From the NCBI GenBank assembly GCA_015075365.1, contig JABTUN010000001.1:2108001-2172000 (forward strand): DNA of 64,000 bases, in the 5' to 3' direction. Position numbers and translations under genes: made by a program. The notes beneath the pieces are model-generated. The model was not told the origin of the DNA, did no database searches, and was given only the letters and a program-made list of their open reading frames with translations. Positions within the stretch are counted from its first letter, which is position 1; the number at the start of each line of letters is the position of its first letter. Shown one piece after another: positions 35,838-46,762 of the stretch. This DNA comes from Verrucomicrobiaceae bacterium (GTDB taxonomy: Bacteria; Verrucomicrobiota; Verrucomicrobiia; Verrucomicrobiales; Verrucomicrobiaceae).

Positions 35838-35956
35838 CCCATGCCGGTGAATTGGATGGGGACATGGGGCCGCAACGGCTGGGCAAGGGGGCGGCAGGCA
35901 CTGCCCGCGCTTCATGTCTCCATCGCAACCTCCGGATGTCCCACACCTTCTGAATC

Positions 35957-37582
<1,626 letters not shown>

Positions 37583-37904
37583 CATGATGCTGGAATACTC
37601 TCCCGATCGTTTCGCCGCACGCATTCCTGCTCGGTGGTTGAGGCACTCTCACCGCCTGAAAGCCTTCCGCCTGCGCGTGCAGCGATTTCGAACTGTTCAG
37701 GTTGCCATATCATTCGAATTCTTCACGCCACATGCCGCCTCGATGGTGAATGATGCGGTGGATGCATTTGATCATCATCTGGCTTTTGGAATCCTGTCCA
37801 AACAGCACTGGCACTCTTGCCAGTCATCTGACCTCGAAATGAAACTGGCGGCATTTAGCGTGGGCTCCATCACGTCCACCTCGTAACCCAGCCAACATGA
37901 CGCC
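37583..37904. other. intergenic region before the glucan phosphorylase gene
   Basis: 322 bases. An open frame at 37584-37886 (100 codons, Arg-rich then mixed) has no recognised family and is not accepted as a gene. A perfect 7-base inverted repeat with a 4-base spacer, ACTGGCA-CTCT-TGCCAGT, lies at 37807-37824, about 80 bases upstream of the phosphorylase start; it could be an operator or a small hairpin. Confidence 0.35.
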
Positions 37905-39599
37905 ATGAATAATGCGCTTGTTGCCTACTTCACCATGGAGATCGCACTCGATTCCGCCATGCCAACCTATGCCGGCGGGCTGGGTGTGCTGGCAGGTGAC
38001 ACGGTGCGTTCCGCCGCAGAGTTGAAGGTGCCGATGGTGGCCATGACCCTTCTGCACCGAAAAGGATACTTTCGTCAGAGAATCGATGACAGTGGCTGGC
38101 AGCGTGAGGAACCCTGCGACTGGGACCTGGAAAAGCACCTCGAAGAACAGCCGCCACGCGTCAGCGTGAGCATTGAGGGACGCACCGTTTCTCTGCGTGC
38201 CTGGAAGTGCGAGGTGAAGGTTTCGGGAGGATTCCAGGTCCCTGTGTTCTTTCTCGACTCCGACCTCCCTGAAAACTCCACATGGGACCGCACACTCACG
38301 CACTTTCTTTATGGCGGCGACGCGTTTTATCGCATTTGCCAGGAGGTCATCCTTGGAATCGGAGGCGTGCGCATGTTGCGGGCGCTCGGCCACACGACGT
38401 TGGCACGCTTTCACATGAACGAAGGACACGCAGCCTTGCTTGGCCTCGAACTGCTTGATGAATCAGCGCGCAATGCTGGCAGAAGAACCTTCAATGGCGA
38501 AGATATTGAATCGGTGCGCCGTCGATGCGTCTTCACGACACACACACCGGTGGCCTCGGGTCACGATCAGTTTCCGCTGGATTTGGTCACCCGGGTGCTG
38601 GGCCGTGACGAAGTCACCGCCATGCATGAGATCTTCTGCCACGATGGCTCTTTGAACATGACATTCTTGGCGCTCAATCTCAGCCACTACGTGAACGGAG
38701 TCGCCAAAAGGCATGCGGAAACCTCGAGACTGATGTTTGGGCAGCACAACATCGACTCCATCACGAATGGAGTGCATGCGGCGACATGGACATCCCCGCC
38801 GTTCCAATCGCTGTTTGACCGCCATATTCCGGGCTGGCGCACAGACAACTTCAGTCTGCGCTTCGCCCATAGCCTGCCGCTTGCTGAGATTTGGGAAACT
38901 CACCTCGCCGCCAAGCAACTTCTAGCCGGTCGCGTCGCCCGGGAGACTGGCTTGGTCCTTGATCCGAACATTCTGACTCTCGGATTCGCGCGCCGCGCGA
39001 CAGCCTACAAGCGTAATGATCTGCTGGTGAGTGATGTCGAACGACTCAAACGAATCGCCAGCAACGCTGGTCCTCTTCAAATCGTCTATGGAGGCAAAGC
39101 CCACCCCAACGACCATCAAGGAAAGGAGACCATTCAACGCATCTTCCGGGTCAAGGAGTGGCTGGGGAAGCACATCACCATGCTTTATCTGCCCGATTAC
39201 GATCTGGACCTGGCCAAGCTCATGACCGCCGGCGTGGACGTCTGGCTGAACACGCCTCAAGCGCCGCTTGAGGCATCCGGGACAAGCGGCATGAAGGCAG
39301 CTCTCAACGGAGTCCCGAGCCTGAGCGTTCTGGATGGGTGGTGGATCGAGGGATGGATCGAAGGCGAGACGGGTTGGGCGATTGGTGAACACTGCACCGT
39401 GGAGCGCGACACCGCCAACCGGAACGCCTGTGATGCCACCTCCCTGTATGACAAGCTCGAGCATGTGATTCTGCCCATGTTTTATCGGGATCGGAACCGT
39501 TTCACCGACGTGATGCGTCATTGCATCTCACTCAATGGCTCCTTCTTCAACACACAACGCATGGTCTCGCAATATGTCATCAAAGCATACTTCGAGTAA
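37905..39599 (+). CDS. short alpha-glucan phosphorylase
   Basis: 564 residues, releasing glucose-1-phosphate from glycogen-like glucans. The start segment [25 protein letters not shown] matches the second block of Thermotoga-type alpha-glucan phosphorylases, so the usual first 100 or so residues are absent. [26 protein letters not shown] and [11 protein letters not shown] follow. The PLP-lysine region is [15 protein letters not shown]. Length is well below the 700-850 typical of the family, yet the catalytic blocks are present. It would fuel the cell from stored glycogen during starvation or low oxygen. Single gene with its own upstream region. Confidence 0.9.
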   Translation: MNNALVAYFTMEIALDSAMPTYAGGLGVLAGDTVRSAAELKVPMVAMTLLHRKGYFRQRIDDSGWQREEPCDWDLEKHLEEQPPRVSVSIEGRTVSLRAWKCEVKVSGGFQVPVFFLDSDLPENSTWDRTLTHFLYGGDAFYRICQEVILGIGGVRMLRALGHTTLARFHMNEGHAALLGLELLDESARNAGRRTFNGEDIESVRRRCVFTTHTPVASGHDQFPLDLVTRVLGRDEVTAMHEIFCHDGSLNMTFLALNLSHYVNGVAKRHAETSRLMFGQHNIDSITNGVHAATWTSPPFQSLFDRHIPGWRTDNFSLRFAHSLPLAEIWETHLAAKQLLAGRVARETGLVLDPNILTLGFARRATAYKRNDLLVSDVERLKRIASNAGPLQIVYGGKAHPNDHQGKETIQRIFRVKEWLGKHITMLYLPDYDLDLAKLMTAGVDVWLNTPQAPLEASGTSGMKAALNGVPSLSVLDGWWIEGWIEGETGWAIGEHCTVERDTANRNACDATSLYDKLEHVILPMFYRDRNRFTDVMRHCISLNGSFFNTQRMVSQYVIKAYFE

Positions 39600-40158
39600 C
39601 ATGCGCAGGAGGGGTTCCGAAACGCACGCTCATTGTGCCAGCTCCAACCCGTGCGTCTGGTGCTGAAGCCATTCTCATCCAGGGGCTGAGAACGGCCGGG
39701 GAGTATTCCCATTGCCAGCGCACAACTGCCTTCCAGCTTCAAATCAAGGAGTTGAATGGTGATGCAAGCACCAAACATCCGCCACTTTTATGCACAACCT
39801 CGTTCATCTGCTCCTTGTTGGCGTCTTGATGTCCTGTCATCAGTCGCATGAGCGACTGGGTTTGATTCGACCCGATCCACATCGCCAATCCGCACTCGTG
39901 CAGTTTCTGCTTGGTGATCAGCCTACTCGTCAATTCAACTGCATTCACGCCAAGCTGGATCGTCTGGCCACCGGCGCGCAGCCTGTGCGACATCGCGAAT
40001 TCGCGGACTGCCACAGGCCATTTTCATTGTGCGGTGACAATTCGCCGGATCCGCGCGGCCATCACCCGCATCACTGCGGGAGATGGGACTCCACAAAGCA
40101 TCCACACGTCACCCTCCCGGGCTCTTTCGACGAACTCTACTGCTAACCCGACAACGCC
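39600..40158. other. intergenic region between phosphorylase and Usp genes
   Basis: 559 bases with no supported gene. Overlapping open frames on the plus (39790-40146) and minus (39739-40014) strands each have about 90-118 codons but no recognised motif. The plus frame begins with a lipoprotein-like MHNLVHLLLVGVLMSC, but the remainder is His/Arg/Pro rich. The stretch is long for an island this compact and must carry the promoter for the Usp/DksA/hydrolase genes. Confidence 0.4.
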
Positions 40159-41475
40159 ATGTCCATCCTGTGCGCCACCGATTTCTCACCAAGCGCGAAG
40201 GCCGCGGCCGATGTGGCCGTTCTTCTTGCGAAGAAACTGAAGATCCCGCTGCATCTCGTGCATTGCGCTCATGACTACGTCGTCGTGGGAGACTTGCCTG
40301 TGGTGATGCCAGACGATCGAGTGGTCCTCGATCAACTGCAGACAGAGGCAAAACGTCTGGAGGCTGTCAGCACAGCTGTTACCAAGGAGTTGCGCCGAGG
40401 CCCCACCAGTCAAGAAATCCTGTCTGCGGCGAAGGAACAGTCGGCCGAAATGATCGTGGTTGGCTCTTCCGGTCTTGGAGCAGCAAACTGGCTGCTTGGC
40501 AGCGTTGCTGAAGAGGTGGCTCAAAAGTCTCCGGCACCAACGCTGGTCGTCCGCCGTCCCGAGGTCCTTCTTTCGTGGCTGGGTGATGAAGCCACCCTTG
40601 AGACGTTGCTGGGCGTTGATCTTGCAGAATCTTCAGACGCAGCCATCGATTGGATCAAGAAGCTCGCAGGCGCGGGCCCCTTGAAGGTCGGAGCAGCCCA
40701 CGTTCACCCGGCCAACGACGCCACTGAAACACCCGAGATTCACCTCGCCAGGGAAAGGGACGTCTGGGACAAGGTTCATGCCGTCCTCGGTGATATGCCG
40801 CTCACGGTGCATGTGCGAGAGGCATCTGGACGAAACTCGCGATACTTTCTCGATCTCGCCCAAGAGAGAGGGGCAGGAATGATTGTCGTAGGAAGCCACC
40901 GGCGTCGTGGCTGGCAAAGGTTCGCCACCCCATCTTTCTCCCGGCGGGTGCTGGCCTACGCGGAATCCAACGTGCTGTGCGTGCCCGCCATCAAGGACCC
41001 TGCACGCATGTCCATTCCGATCACCCAGCGGGTGCTGGTGGCCGCAGACTTGATCTCCCAGACCAACGACCTGCTGCGCCATGCGCAGAGCTTGATCACC
41101 GATCATGGTGCCATCCGGTTGGTGCACGTGTGCCATGAGCCCGATCGGGGCGTGAACCCTCTGATCGCATCAGAAGTATATTTTGATCACAGTCTCGCCA
41201 CTGCCAAAGCACGTGAAGAAGCCGCTCAAAAGATCCATGCCCTCCCCAAAGCCCTTGTGGACATCGAAGGAGTTCGATTCAGCTCGGAAATTGTCACCCA
41301 TCACGACATCGCCGGGGCTGTCTGCTCCTCAGCCGAGCGATTTGGCGCCGATGTGATCTGCATGGGAACCAAAGCGCATTCGCGCGTCGCCAGTGCCTTG
41401 CTTGGATCGACAGTGCAAGGCGTTCTTTCCCGCTCTCACAAGCCTGTCTTTGTCATCACTCCTCCAGCCGCATGA
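40159..41475 (+). CDS. universal stress protein with three Usp domains
   Basis: 438 residues. Domain 1 starts ILCATDFSPSAKAAADVAV and ends with VVGSSGLGAANWLLGSVAEEV, an intact ATP-binding motif. Domain 2 (about 140-280) is degenerate at its start and ends IVVGSHRRRGWQRFATPSFSRRVL. Domain 3 starts RVLVAADLISQTNDLLRHAQ and ends GTKAHSRVASALLGSTVQGVL. Three Usp units in one chain is unusual; two is common. The TGA stop overlaps the ATG of the DksA-like gene (ATGA), indicating translational coupling. Confidence 0.85.
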   Translation: MSILCATDFSPSAKAAADVAVLLAKKLKIPLHLVHCAHDYVVVGDLPVVMPDDRVVLDQLQTEAKRLEAVSTAVTKELRRGPTSQEILSAAKEQSAEMIVVGSSGLGAANWLLGSVAEEVAQKSPAPTLVVRRPEVLLSWLGDEATLETLLGVDLAESSDAAIDWIKKLAGAGPLKVGAAHVHPANDATETPEIHLARERDVWDKVHAVLGDMPLTVHVREASGRNSRYFLDLAQERGAGMIVVGSHRRRGWQRFATPSFSRRVLAYAESNVLCVPAIKDPARMSIPITQRVLVAADLISQTNDLLRHAQSLITDHGAIRLVHVCHEPDRGVNPLIASEVYFDHSLATAKAREEAAQKIHALPKALVDIEGVRFSSEIVTHHDIAGAVCSSAERFGADVICMGTKAHSRVASALLGSTVQGVLSRSHKPVFVITPPAA

Positions 41476-42059
41476 ATGCCGCATCACCAGCCTCCAACCT
41501 TGCAACGCGGGTCACGACAATCACTCGTCCAAGGCTCTCACAGCCACCCGCACACTGGGCTTGGCATTACCACAAGCTGCAAGCAGTGCTTGACCGGCTG
41601 CTTGAGCAGCGCAGCGAGCATATCGATGAAGCGTCCACTTCCATCGAACCACATAGCATGGATCTGGCCGATAGTGCCTCGGATGAAATGGACCATGATA
41701 TTGCCCTTGGCCTGCTTTCGAGCGAGCAAGATGCGATCTATGAGGTTGTCTCTGCCATTCAACGCATCATTGACGGCACCTACGGCATTTGCGAGGACAC
41801 AGGCAGGCCCATCCCGGCGGAACGGTTGCGTGCGGTGCCGTGGAGCCGTCGGACCAAGGAAGCCGAAGAGCGCGCCGAAAGGGCGGGTCTGAATCCACAC
41901 GCTCATCTGGGCCGCCTGTCGTCCGTGCAAGGCACCAAAGCCGCAGGGCTCAGCGAAGTGGATGAACCAGCGAACGAGGAATTGCTCGCTCGGGAACTCG
42001 CCAGGCACCAGCGCGAGCAAGATCTACGTGCCATCATCGATGGAAGCGCGCAAAACTGA
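41472..42059 (+). CDS. DksA/TraR-like protein lacking most zinc cysteines
   Basis: 195 residues. A coiled-coil N-terminal part (HYHKLQAVLDRLLEQRSEHID) is followed by IQRIIDGTYGICEDTGRPIPAERLRAVPWSRRTKEAEE (in parts), the DksA zinc-finger helix. Only Cys107 remains; positions expected to hold the other three Cys are Thr110, Arg127 and Glu130. The acidic tip SMDLADSASDEMDHD corresponds to the DxxDxA motif region. It may bind RNA polymerase in the secondary channel as part of a stringent-type response without a zinc site. It overlaps the Usp gene by 4 bases. Confidence 0.82.
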   Translation: MNAASPASNLATRVTTITRPRLSQPPAHWAWHYHKLQAVLDRLLEQRSEHIDEASTSIEPHSMDLADSASDEMDHDIALGLLSSEQDAIYEVVSAIQRIIDGTYGICEDTGRPIPAERLRAVPWSRRTKEAEERAERAGLNPHAHLGRLSSVQGTKAAGLSEVDEPANEELLARELARHQREQDLRAIIDGSAQN

Positions 42060-42114
42060 TGCCCGGACTTCATACGCACTCCAGTCACGCCGATGAACCA
42101 ACCTGCAAGAGACC

Positions 42115-42801
42115 GTGCAACACCCAACTTACAACGCTCGCAAATCTGTGCGAATTCCCGTGGGTGACATCATGCTTGATGGTGACCTTGACCTGCCGCC
42201 CGATGCGCCTGGAGTTGTGATCTTTGTCCACGGCAGCGGCAGCAGCCGACACAGTCCGCGCAACAAGTTCGTGGCCAGCATGATTCGCGCTCCAGGTTTG
42301 GGAACGCTGTTGTTTGACTTGCTAACCGTCGAGGAAGAGGCTGTGGACGAGATCACAAAGGAGCTTCGTTTTGACATATCCCTGCTTTCCGGAAGGCTCA
42401 TCAGTGTCACTCAATGGATCATGAGCCTGCCTCGGACAAAGCCCCTGCGGGTGGGCTACTTCGGTGCCAGCACCGGCGGGGGCGCGGCTCTGGTCGCCGC
42501 CGCTCACTTGGGAGACAAGATTGGTGCGATTGTTTCGCGTGGCGGGCGGCCCGATCTTGCTGGCAGTGCGCTGCAAAAGGTAAGGTCTCCTACTTTATTG
42601 ATTGTCGGTGCCGGCGATGAGGTTGTTCTACACTTGAATCAGCAAGCCCTTGCACGCATGCGCTGCGAGAGAGAGTTGCGTGTGATAGCCGGGGCCACGC
42701 ACCTGTTTCAGGAGCCTGGAAAACTGGAGGAGGTGGCCCGGATCAGCGCTGATTGGTTTCAGCGCCACCTTGCTTCGCATTCAGAGGAGGAAATCATATG
42801 A
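42115..42801 (+). CDS. alpha/beta hydrolase, dienelactone-hydrolase-like
   Basis: 228 residues. The start is a GTG at 42115; ATGs upstream are out of frame. Features are VVIFVHGSGSSRHSPRN, the nucleophile elbow G-A-S-T-G in VGYFGASTGGGAALVAA, LLIVGAGDEVVLHLN carrying the candidate acid, and His in VIAGATHLFQEPGKLE. This subgroup is found next to, or fused with, phosphoribosyltransferase domains in stress gene sets. The substrate is unknown. Its TGA overlaps the start of the phosphoribosyltransferase gene by ATGA. Confidence 0.88.
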   Translation: MQHPTYNARKSVRIPVGDIMLDGDLDLPPDAPGVVIFVHGSGSSRHSPRNKFVASMIRAPGLGTLLFDLLTVEEEAVDEITKELRFDISLLSGRLISVTQWIMSLPRTKPLRVGYFGASTGGGAALVAAAHLGDKIGAIVSRGGRPDLAGSALQKVRSPTLLIVGAGDEVVLHLNQQALARMRCERELRVIAGATHLFQEPGKLEEVARISADWFQRHLASHSEEEII

Positions 42802-43523
42802 GCATTCACCGCTTCCGAAACCGTGTCCACGCCGGGCAGCTTCTGGCCTCGGCTTTGGCAGGTTATGCAAACCGTGCCGACGTGATCGTGCTGGGAATGC
42901 CACGCGGAGGTGTGCCGGTAGCCTTTGAGGTGGCCAGGAAACTCCGAGCACCGCTTGACGTGATCATTGTTCGCAAGCTCGGAGTGCCAGGCTGTGAGGA
43001 ACTGGCCATGGGTGCCATTGCCAGCGGCGGCATTCGCTACATCAACGAAATGGTGGTGTGGAGATCGGGTGTTTCGAGCGAGACAATCGACAAGGTCGCC
43101 ACGAAGGAATTGAAGGAACTGCGGAGACGCGAGATCGCCTACCGCGGACACGAGGGAACACCCGAAATTGGCGGAAAGGTGGTTATCTTGGTGGATGATG
43201 GCATCGCGACAGGCTCAACACTTCAAGCTGCGATCAGGGCTCTGCGCGAACAAGGTCCCGCGCGTATCATTGTGGCAGTCCCCACGGCGCCTCCTGAAGT
43301 TTGCGCCGGGCTTGAGAGCATTGTCGATGAGGTCATCTGCCTGATCACTCCGGAGGAATTTCAGTCGGTCGGAAAGTGGTATGAGGAGTTTACGCAAACG
43401 AGTGATGAGGAGGTGACCAGATTGCTTGAGGCATCCTCCGCCAGGGCGGCGCCGCAGACTCCGCAAAAGCGTCCCGCTGCTGCAGCGCAGAGCCGCGCTC
43501 AGCCGTTCACAGAGCCCTATTGA
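42798..43523 (+). CDS. phosphoribosyltransferase domain protein
   Basis: 241 residues from the ATG at 42798, preceded by a strong Shine-Dalgarno sequence (GAGGAGG, 7-8 bases upstream). The N-terminal part FRNRVHAGQLLASALAGYAN leads to the fold VIVLGMPRGGVPVAFEVA and DVIIVRKLGVPG, and the PRPP-binding loop VVILVDDGIATGST is intact. The tail is Ala/Pro/Gln rich. It probably acts on a nucleobase or related molecule with PRPP. It overlaps the hydrolase gene by 4 bases and lies 22 bp upstream of the ribosome hibernation factor gene. Confidence 0.9.
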   Translation: MSIHRFRNRVHAGQLLASALAGYANRADVIVLGMPRGGVPVAFEVARKLRAPLDVIIVRKLGVPGCEELAMGAIASGGIRYINEMVVWRSGVSSETIDKVATKELKELRRREIAYRGHEGTPEIGGKVVILVDDGIATGSTLQAAIRALREQGPARIIVAVPTAPPEVCAGLESIVDEVICLITPEEFQSVGKWYEEFTQTSDEEVTRLLEASSARAAPQTPQKRPAAAAQSRAQPFTEPY

Positions 43524-43545
43524 ACCGCAAACAACATCTGTATCC

Positions 43546-43965
43546 ATGTCACTGCAATCAGCTCAGATTACCTTTCGTCACATTCCATCATCCCCCGCCA
43601 TTGAAGCGCGCATCCAGGAGGAGGTGGCCGGACTGGCCCGTTATTTTGACCGCATCACAAGCTGTCACGTCGTCATCGATGCGCCACATCATCATCATCG
43701 ACCTCAGGGTCGCACATGGCACATCACCATTCAGATCAATGTCCCCGGGGGCACGATCGTCGTCAATCATGAGCCCTCGCTCCACGCAGCAGTCGGAATG
43801 GAACAAGTTGATTCAGTCCACAAACACCATGAACCCCATGCCGACCACCGCGATGTTTATGTCTGCATCCGCGATGCGTTCAGCGCAGCACGGCGCCAGA
43901 TTGAGGACTATTCCCGCAAACTTCGTGGCGACGTCAAACACCACCACGACCAAGCGCATCCATGA
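43546..43965 (+). CDS. ribosome hibernation factor, HPF/RaiA-like
   Basis: 139 residues from the ATG at 43546. The fold of S30AE/HPF proteins is visible: LQSAQITFRHIPSSPAIEARIQ with a first helix (AGLARYFDRITSCHVVID), strands (GRTWHITIQINVPGGTIVVNHE), and the C-terminal helix DVYVCIRDAFSAARRQIEDYSRKL. A His-rich loop (HHHHRPQGR) is unusual. It would bind the 30S subunit to silence ribosomes in dormancy. The TGA overlaps the erythromycin-esterase-like start (ATGA). Confidence 0.85.
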   Translation: MSLQSAQITFRHIPSSPAIEARIQEEVAGLARYFDRITSCHVVIDAPHHHHRPQGRTWHITIQINVPGGTIVVNHEPSLHAAVGMEQVDSVHKHHEPHADHRDVYVCIRDAFSAARRQIEDYSRKLRGDVKHHHDQAHP

Positions 43966-45317
43966 CGTCATCGACGCAAGCAGCACACGCCTCCGCCGTC
44001 ATCAGGTCAGCCGCGCATCCATTGCGCCAGGGGGAGACCGGCGACTACACGCCACTTTTGGATTTCATCGGGGAGGCCCGATTCGTTCTCCTTGGCGAGT
44101 CCTCCCACGGCACGCATGAATTCTACCGTGAGCGGGCACAGATCACCAAAAGATTGATCACCGAGAGGGGCTTTAACGCCGTGGCGGTCGAGGCAGACTT
44201 TCCTGATGCTCAGCGAGTCAATCACTTCGTCCGCAACGTTGGTGGCGACCTCCAGGCCGTCGATTCACTTGCCGGGTTTCGCCGCTTCCCGGCCTGGATG
44301 TGGAGGAACGCTGACGTGCTCGACTTCGTCGGCTGGCTCCGTGCCCATAATGACCACGTGCGTGATCCGAATGCCAAGACGGGTTTCTACGGACTGGACC
44401 TTTACAGCCTTCACACATCGATGAACGCCGTGCTGGACTACCTCGACAAGGTCGATCCGACTGCCGCAAAGCGAGCTCGCGAGCGTTATTCATGCTTCAA
44501 CTGCTTTGGTGGCGACGCCCAACGCTATGGGCTTGAGGTGGCCATGGGACACGGCTCATCATGCGAGGACGAAGTTGTCAGCCAGTTTGTCGAGCTGTTC
44601 TCTCGTTCTGCAGAACTTGCCCGACTCAACGGTCGTGTTGCCGCGGATGACTTTTTCAACGCGGAACAGAATGCGCGATTGGTAAAAAATGCAGAGCAGT
44701 ATTATCGGACGATGTATCGCAGTGATGTTTCATCATGGAATCTGCGTGACAGCCACATGACGGAGACTCTCTTCGAACTGGAGGCCCACCTTTCAACGTT
44801 ATACCGGCAGGTGCCAAAAATTGTCGTCTGGGAGCACAATTCTCATATCGGAGATGCACGCGCCACGGACATGAACCGGAGGGGCGAATGGAATCTGGGG
44901 CAACTGGTGCGGCAAAGCCGCGGCGATGCATCAGTGCTGGTCGGCTTCACCACCGCATATGGCAGCGTGACAGCCAGTTGCGATTGGGGCGGCGACGCCG
45001 GGCGAAAGCGCGTGCGTCCGCCGCTCCGTGGAAGCATCGAGGCAGTGTTCCATCACACAGGCATTCCCCGCTTCCTCTTGCTGCTACGTGAGGACAAACG
45101 GGTGCGCAGTGTTTTGCACGAACCTCTGCTCGAACGCGCGATTGGTGTCATTTACCGCCCTGAAACCGAACGTTCCAGCCACTATTTTCACTCGCGGCTG
45201 GCCGACCAGTTCGACGCGGTGATTCACATTGATGAGACACGGGCAGTGGAGCCCTTGGAACGATCTTCACTTTGGGAAGCCGGCGAAGCCCCGGAAACCT
45301 TTCCATCGGGGGTCTGA
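43962..45317 (+). CDS. erythromycin-esterase-like protein
   Basis: 451 residues of the EreA/SuccT family. Motifs: LLGESSHGTHEFYRER (Glu, His), FNAVAVEADFPDAQRVNHFVR, FRRFPAWMWRN, TGFYGLDLYSLHTSM and VVWEHNSHIGDARATDM, which carries the catalytic His region. In stress islands this family is unrelated to macrolide resistance and its role is unknown; it often pairs with or is fused to phosphoribosyltransferase domains. It is the last of four coupled genes (42115-45317). Confidence 0.9.
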   Translation: MTSSTQAAHASAVIRSAAHPLRQGETGDYTPLLDFIGEARFVLLGESSHGTHEFYRERAQITKRLITERGFNAVAVEADFPDAQRVNHFVRNVGGDLQAVDSLAGFRRFPAWMWRNADVLDFVGWLRAHNDHVRDPNAKTGFYGLDLYSLHTSMNAVLDYLDKVDPTAAKRARERYSCFNCFGGDAQRYGLEVAMGHGSSCEDEVVSQFVELFSRSAELARLNGRVAADDFFNAEQNARLVKNAEQYYRTMYRSDVSSWNLRDSHMTETLFELEAHLSTLYRQVPKIVVWEHNSHIGDARATDMNRRGEWNLGQLVRQSRGDASVLVGFTTAYGSVTASCDWGGDAGRKRVRPPLRGSIEAVFHHTGIPRFLLLLREDKRVRSVLHEPLLERAIGVIYRPETERSSHYFHSRLADQFDAVIHIDETRAVEPLERSSLWEAGEAPETFPSGV

Positions 45318-45389
45318 CAATTCCTGCGTTTTTCCGTCATGACCAAAATCCGCCGTGTTCTGACCCTGGCCGCTCTAGCTTTGGTCGCA

Positions 45390-45591
45390 GTAGGGGCCTC
45401 GCGTGTGAGCTCCAGCTCAAACTCCAGCATCTTCTTTTCGCCCACCTCCAGCTTCGCGGGCTGCTTTGACGCGTCTTTGCAGTCTGGCAGATTCAGCAAT
45501 CGTGCATCAAGCGTGAGCGAGCGTGCGGCTTCGTCCTGCGCGTTGGCTTGAGCGAGGCACAAAGGGCGATGAGGAGATGGCGCATGGGCAT
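45390..45591 (-). pseudogene. frameshifted N-terminal fragment, GH32-like
   Basis: A signal-peptide start MPMRHLLIALCASL (from 45591) runs into the wrong frame; the other frame continues LAQANAQDEAARSLTLDARL then LLNLPDCKDASKQPAKLEVG. The latter resembles the N-terminal segment of planctomycete/verrucomicrobial GH32 levanase-type proteins (pattern RYLNLPVKNG followed by a strand with EFELEL). One frameshift near 45550 and loss of the rest mark it as a relic. It follows the sialidase gene in the same direction. The family guess is modest. Confidence 0.42.
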
Positions 45592-45654
45592 GGTGGTGGA
45601 TCCGAGGAGCGCTCGGCTGAGCTGGAAGGATTTGGATTCGATGAGGATCGAATC

Positions 45655-46752
45655 TCACTGCGGCCACTGGCCGTTCACGATGGGCCTGGAGGTTAGCTTT
45701 GCTGGATCAAGGACCACATGCTTCACCTTCTGACGTTTCCAGGTGTAGGTGATGTGCACGAGGCCGTCCTTGGACTGGATGATGGCGGGGTAGCTGTATT
45801 CGCCGGGATCGCTTTCGAGCACCAGGGCTGCGTTCCATGCGTGCGCATCATTCGATGAAGCGAGGTTCAGCGGCGTGCGCTTGCCTCCCCATTTGCCGGG
45901 AGTGCCCCCCACGTGGTTGTAGACGATGAGATGTTTGCCGTCGGCAAGCGTGACCGCATCCGTGCCGCTGTTGTTGTTCGGAAGGGAGCCGAGTCCCATC
46001 TCTCCCCAGGTCCTTCCATCGTCGTCGCTGCGGATTTCAAAGACCTTGTCCTGCCGTGAACGGCCAAGGGCCAGCAGTTTCCCGTTGCCAAGAAAAAGAA
46101 TGCTGGGCTGGATGGCCTGGATGGTCCTGCCATCGTGCAGCGGTGGTGTGCGCTCCCATGTTTTTCCAAAATCACGCGTGCGCTCAAAGTGAACGCTCCA
46201 TGTCTCCTTTTCACCTTTTTGCGCGGGGGGGAATTCCTCGCTGGTCGGGCAGAGGATGCTGCCATCGGCCAGTTGGACGGGTTTGTTCTTCACGGGGCCG
46301 AGAATGCCCTCGGGAAGGCGGTGTGGCTGCTCCCATGTGCTGCCACCATCCGTGGAGGTGGTGAGCATGCCCCACCAAGTCTGTGGTGAGGGGCCTGCTT
46401 TGTAGAAGAGCATGAGCGGCCCGTCCTTTGGCTGAAACAAGACCGGATTCCAGGTCGGATGGCGGACGACTTTGCCGTCTGTGCGCGTGTGCTGGATGCC
46501 ATTCGCCGCCTCGATGCTTTCCGTCCATTCCCCATCCACCTGGCGTGAAACCCAGATGCCGACGTCCGGGTTCTTTTCGTGCTTTCCGCCAAACCAAGCT
46601 GCGACGAGGCCGGTGGGGGTCTCGGCGATCGTGGTGGCGTGAATCTGCGGATAAGGGCCGGTGTCGTAAATGAACTCGGTCTTGAGAATGGCGGGATCGG
46701 CGGCTTGAAGTGACACCGCGGAGATGAGGAGGCTGCAGAGGACGTTTTTCAT
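45655..46752 (-). CDS. secreted exo-alpha-sialidase-like protein (BNR repeats)
   Basis: 365 residues from the ATG at 46752 with signal peptide MKNVLCSLLISAVSLQAAD. Propeller features: IHATTIAETPTGLVAAWFGG (the arginine-triad blade region), HPTWNPVLFQPKDGPLMLFY, and Asp-boxes STDGGSTWEQ, TRDFGKTWER and SDDDGRTWGE. It would cleave terminal sialic-acid or similar residues outside the cytoplasm. It is 10 bp after the DapA-family lyase gene, so sugar release and breakdown appear coupled in one operon. Confidence 0.9.
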   Translation of the reverse strand: MKNVLCSLLISAVSLQAADPAILKTEFIYDTGPYPQIHATTIAETPTGLVAAWFGGKHEKNPDVGIWVSRQVDGEWTESIEAANGIQHTRTDGKVVRHPTWNPVLFQPKDGPLMLFYKAGPSPQTWWGMLTTSTDGGSTWEQPHRLPEGILGPVKNKPVQLADGSILCPTSEEFPPAQKGEKETWSVHFERTRDFGKTWERTPPLHDGRTIQAIQPSILFLGNGKLLALGRSRQDKVFEIRSDDDGRTWGEMGLGSLPNNNSGTDAVTLADGKHLIVYNHVGGTPGKWGGKRTPLNLASSNDAHAWNAALVLESDPGEYSYPAIIQSKDGLVHITYTWKRQKVKHVVLDPAKLTSRPIVNGQWPQ

Positions 46753-46762
46753 GAGATGATGG

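Noticed and set aside
37807..37824. Sigma-54 promoter in TGGCAC...TTGC before the phosphorylase gene.
   Set aside because: The spacing is far too short; it is better read as a small inverted repeat.
37584..37886. Possible 100-residue gene after GroEL.
   Set aside because: Arg-rich then mixed sequence without motif or ribosome binding site.
39739..40146. Possible small genes on both strands in the 39.6-40.2 kb gap.
   Set aside because: Overlapping frames on opposite strands, neither with a recognisable family or start signal.
43962..45317. Macrolide resistance gene.
   Set aside because: The erythromycin-esterase family is broad and the neighbours are stress genes; resistance is not supported by context.
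45339..45551. Plus-strand 70-residue frame MTKIRRVLTLAALALVAVG.
   Set aside because: It is antisense to the GH32-like relic; the rest is Ser-rich shadow sequence.
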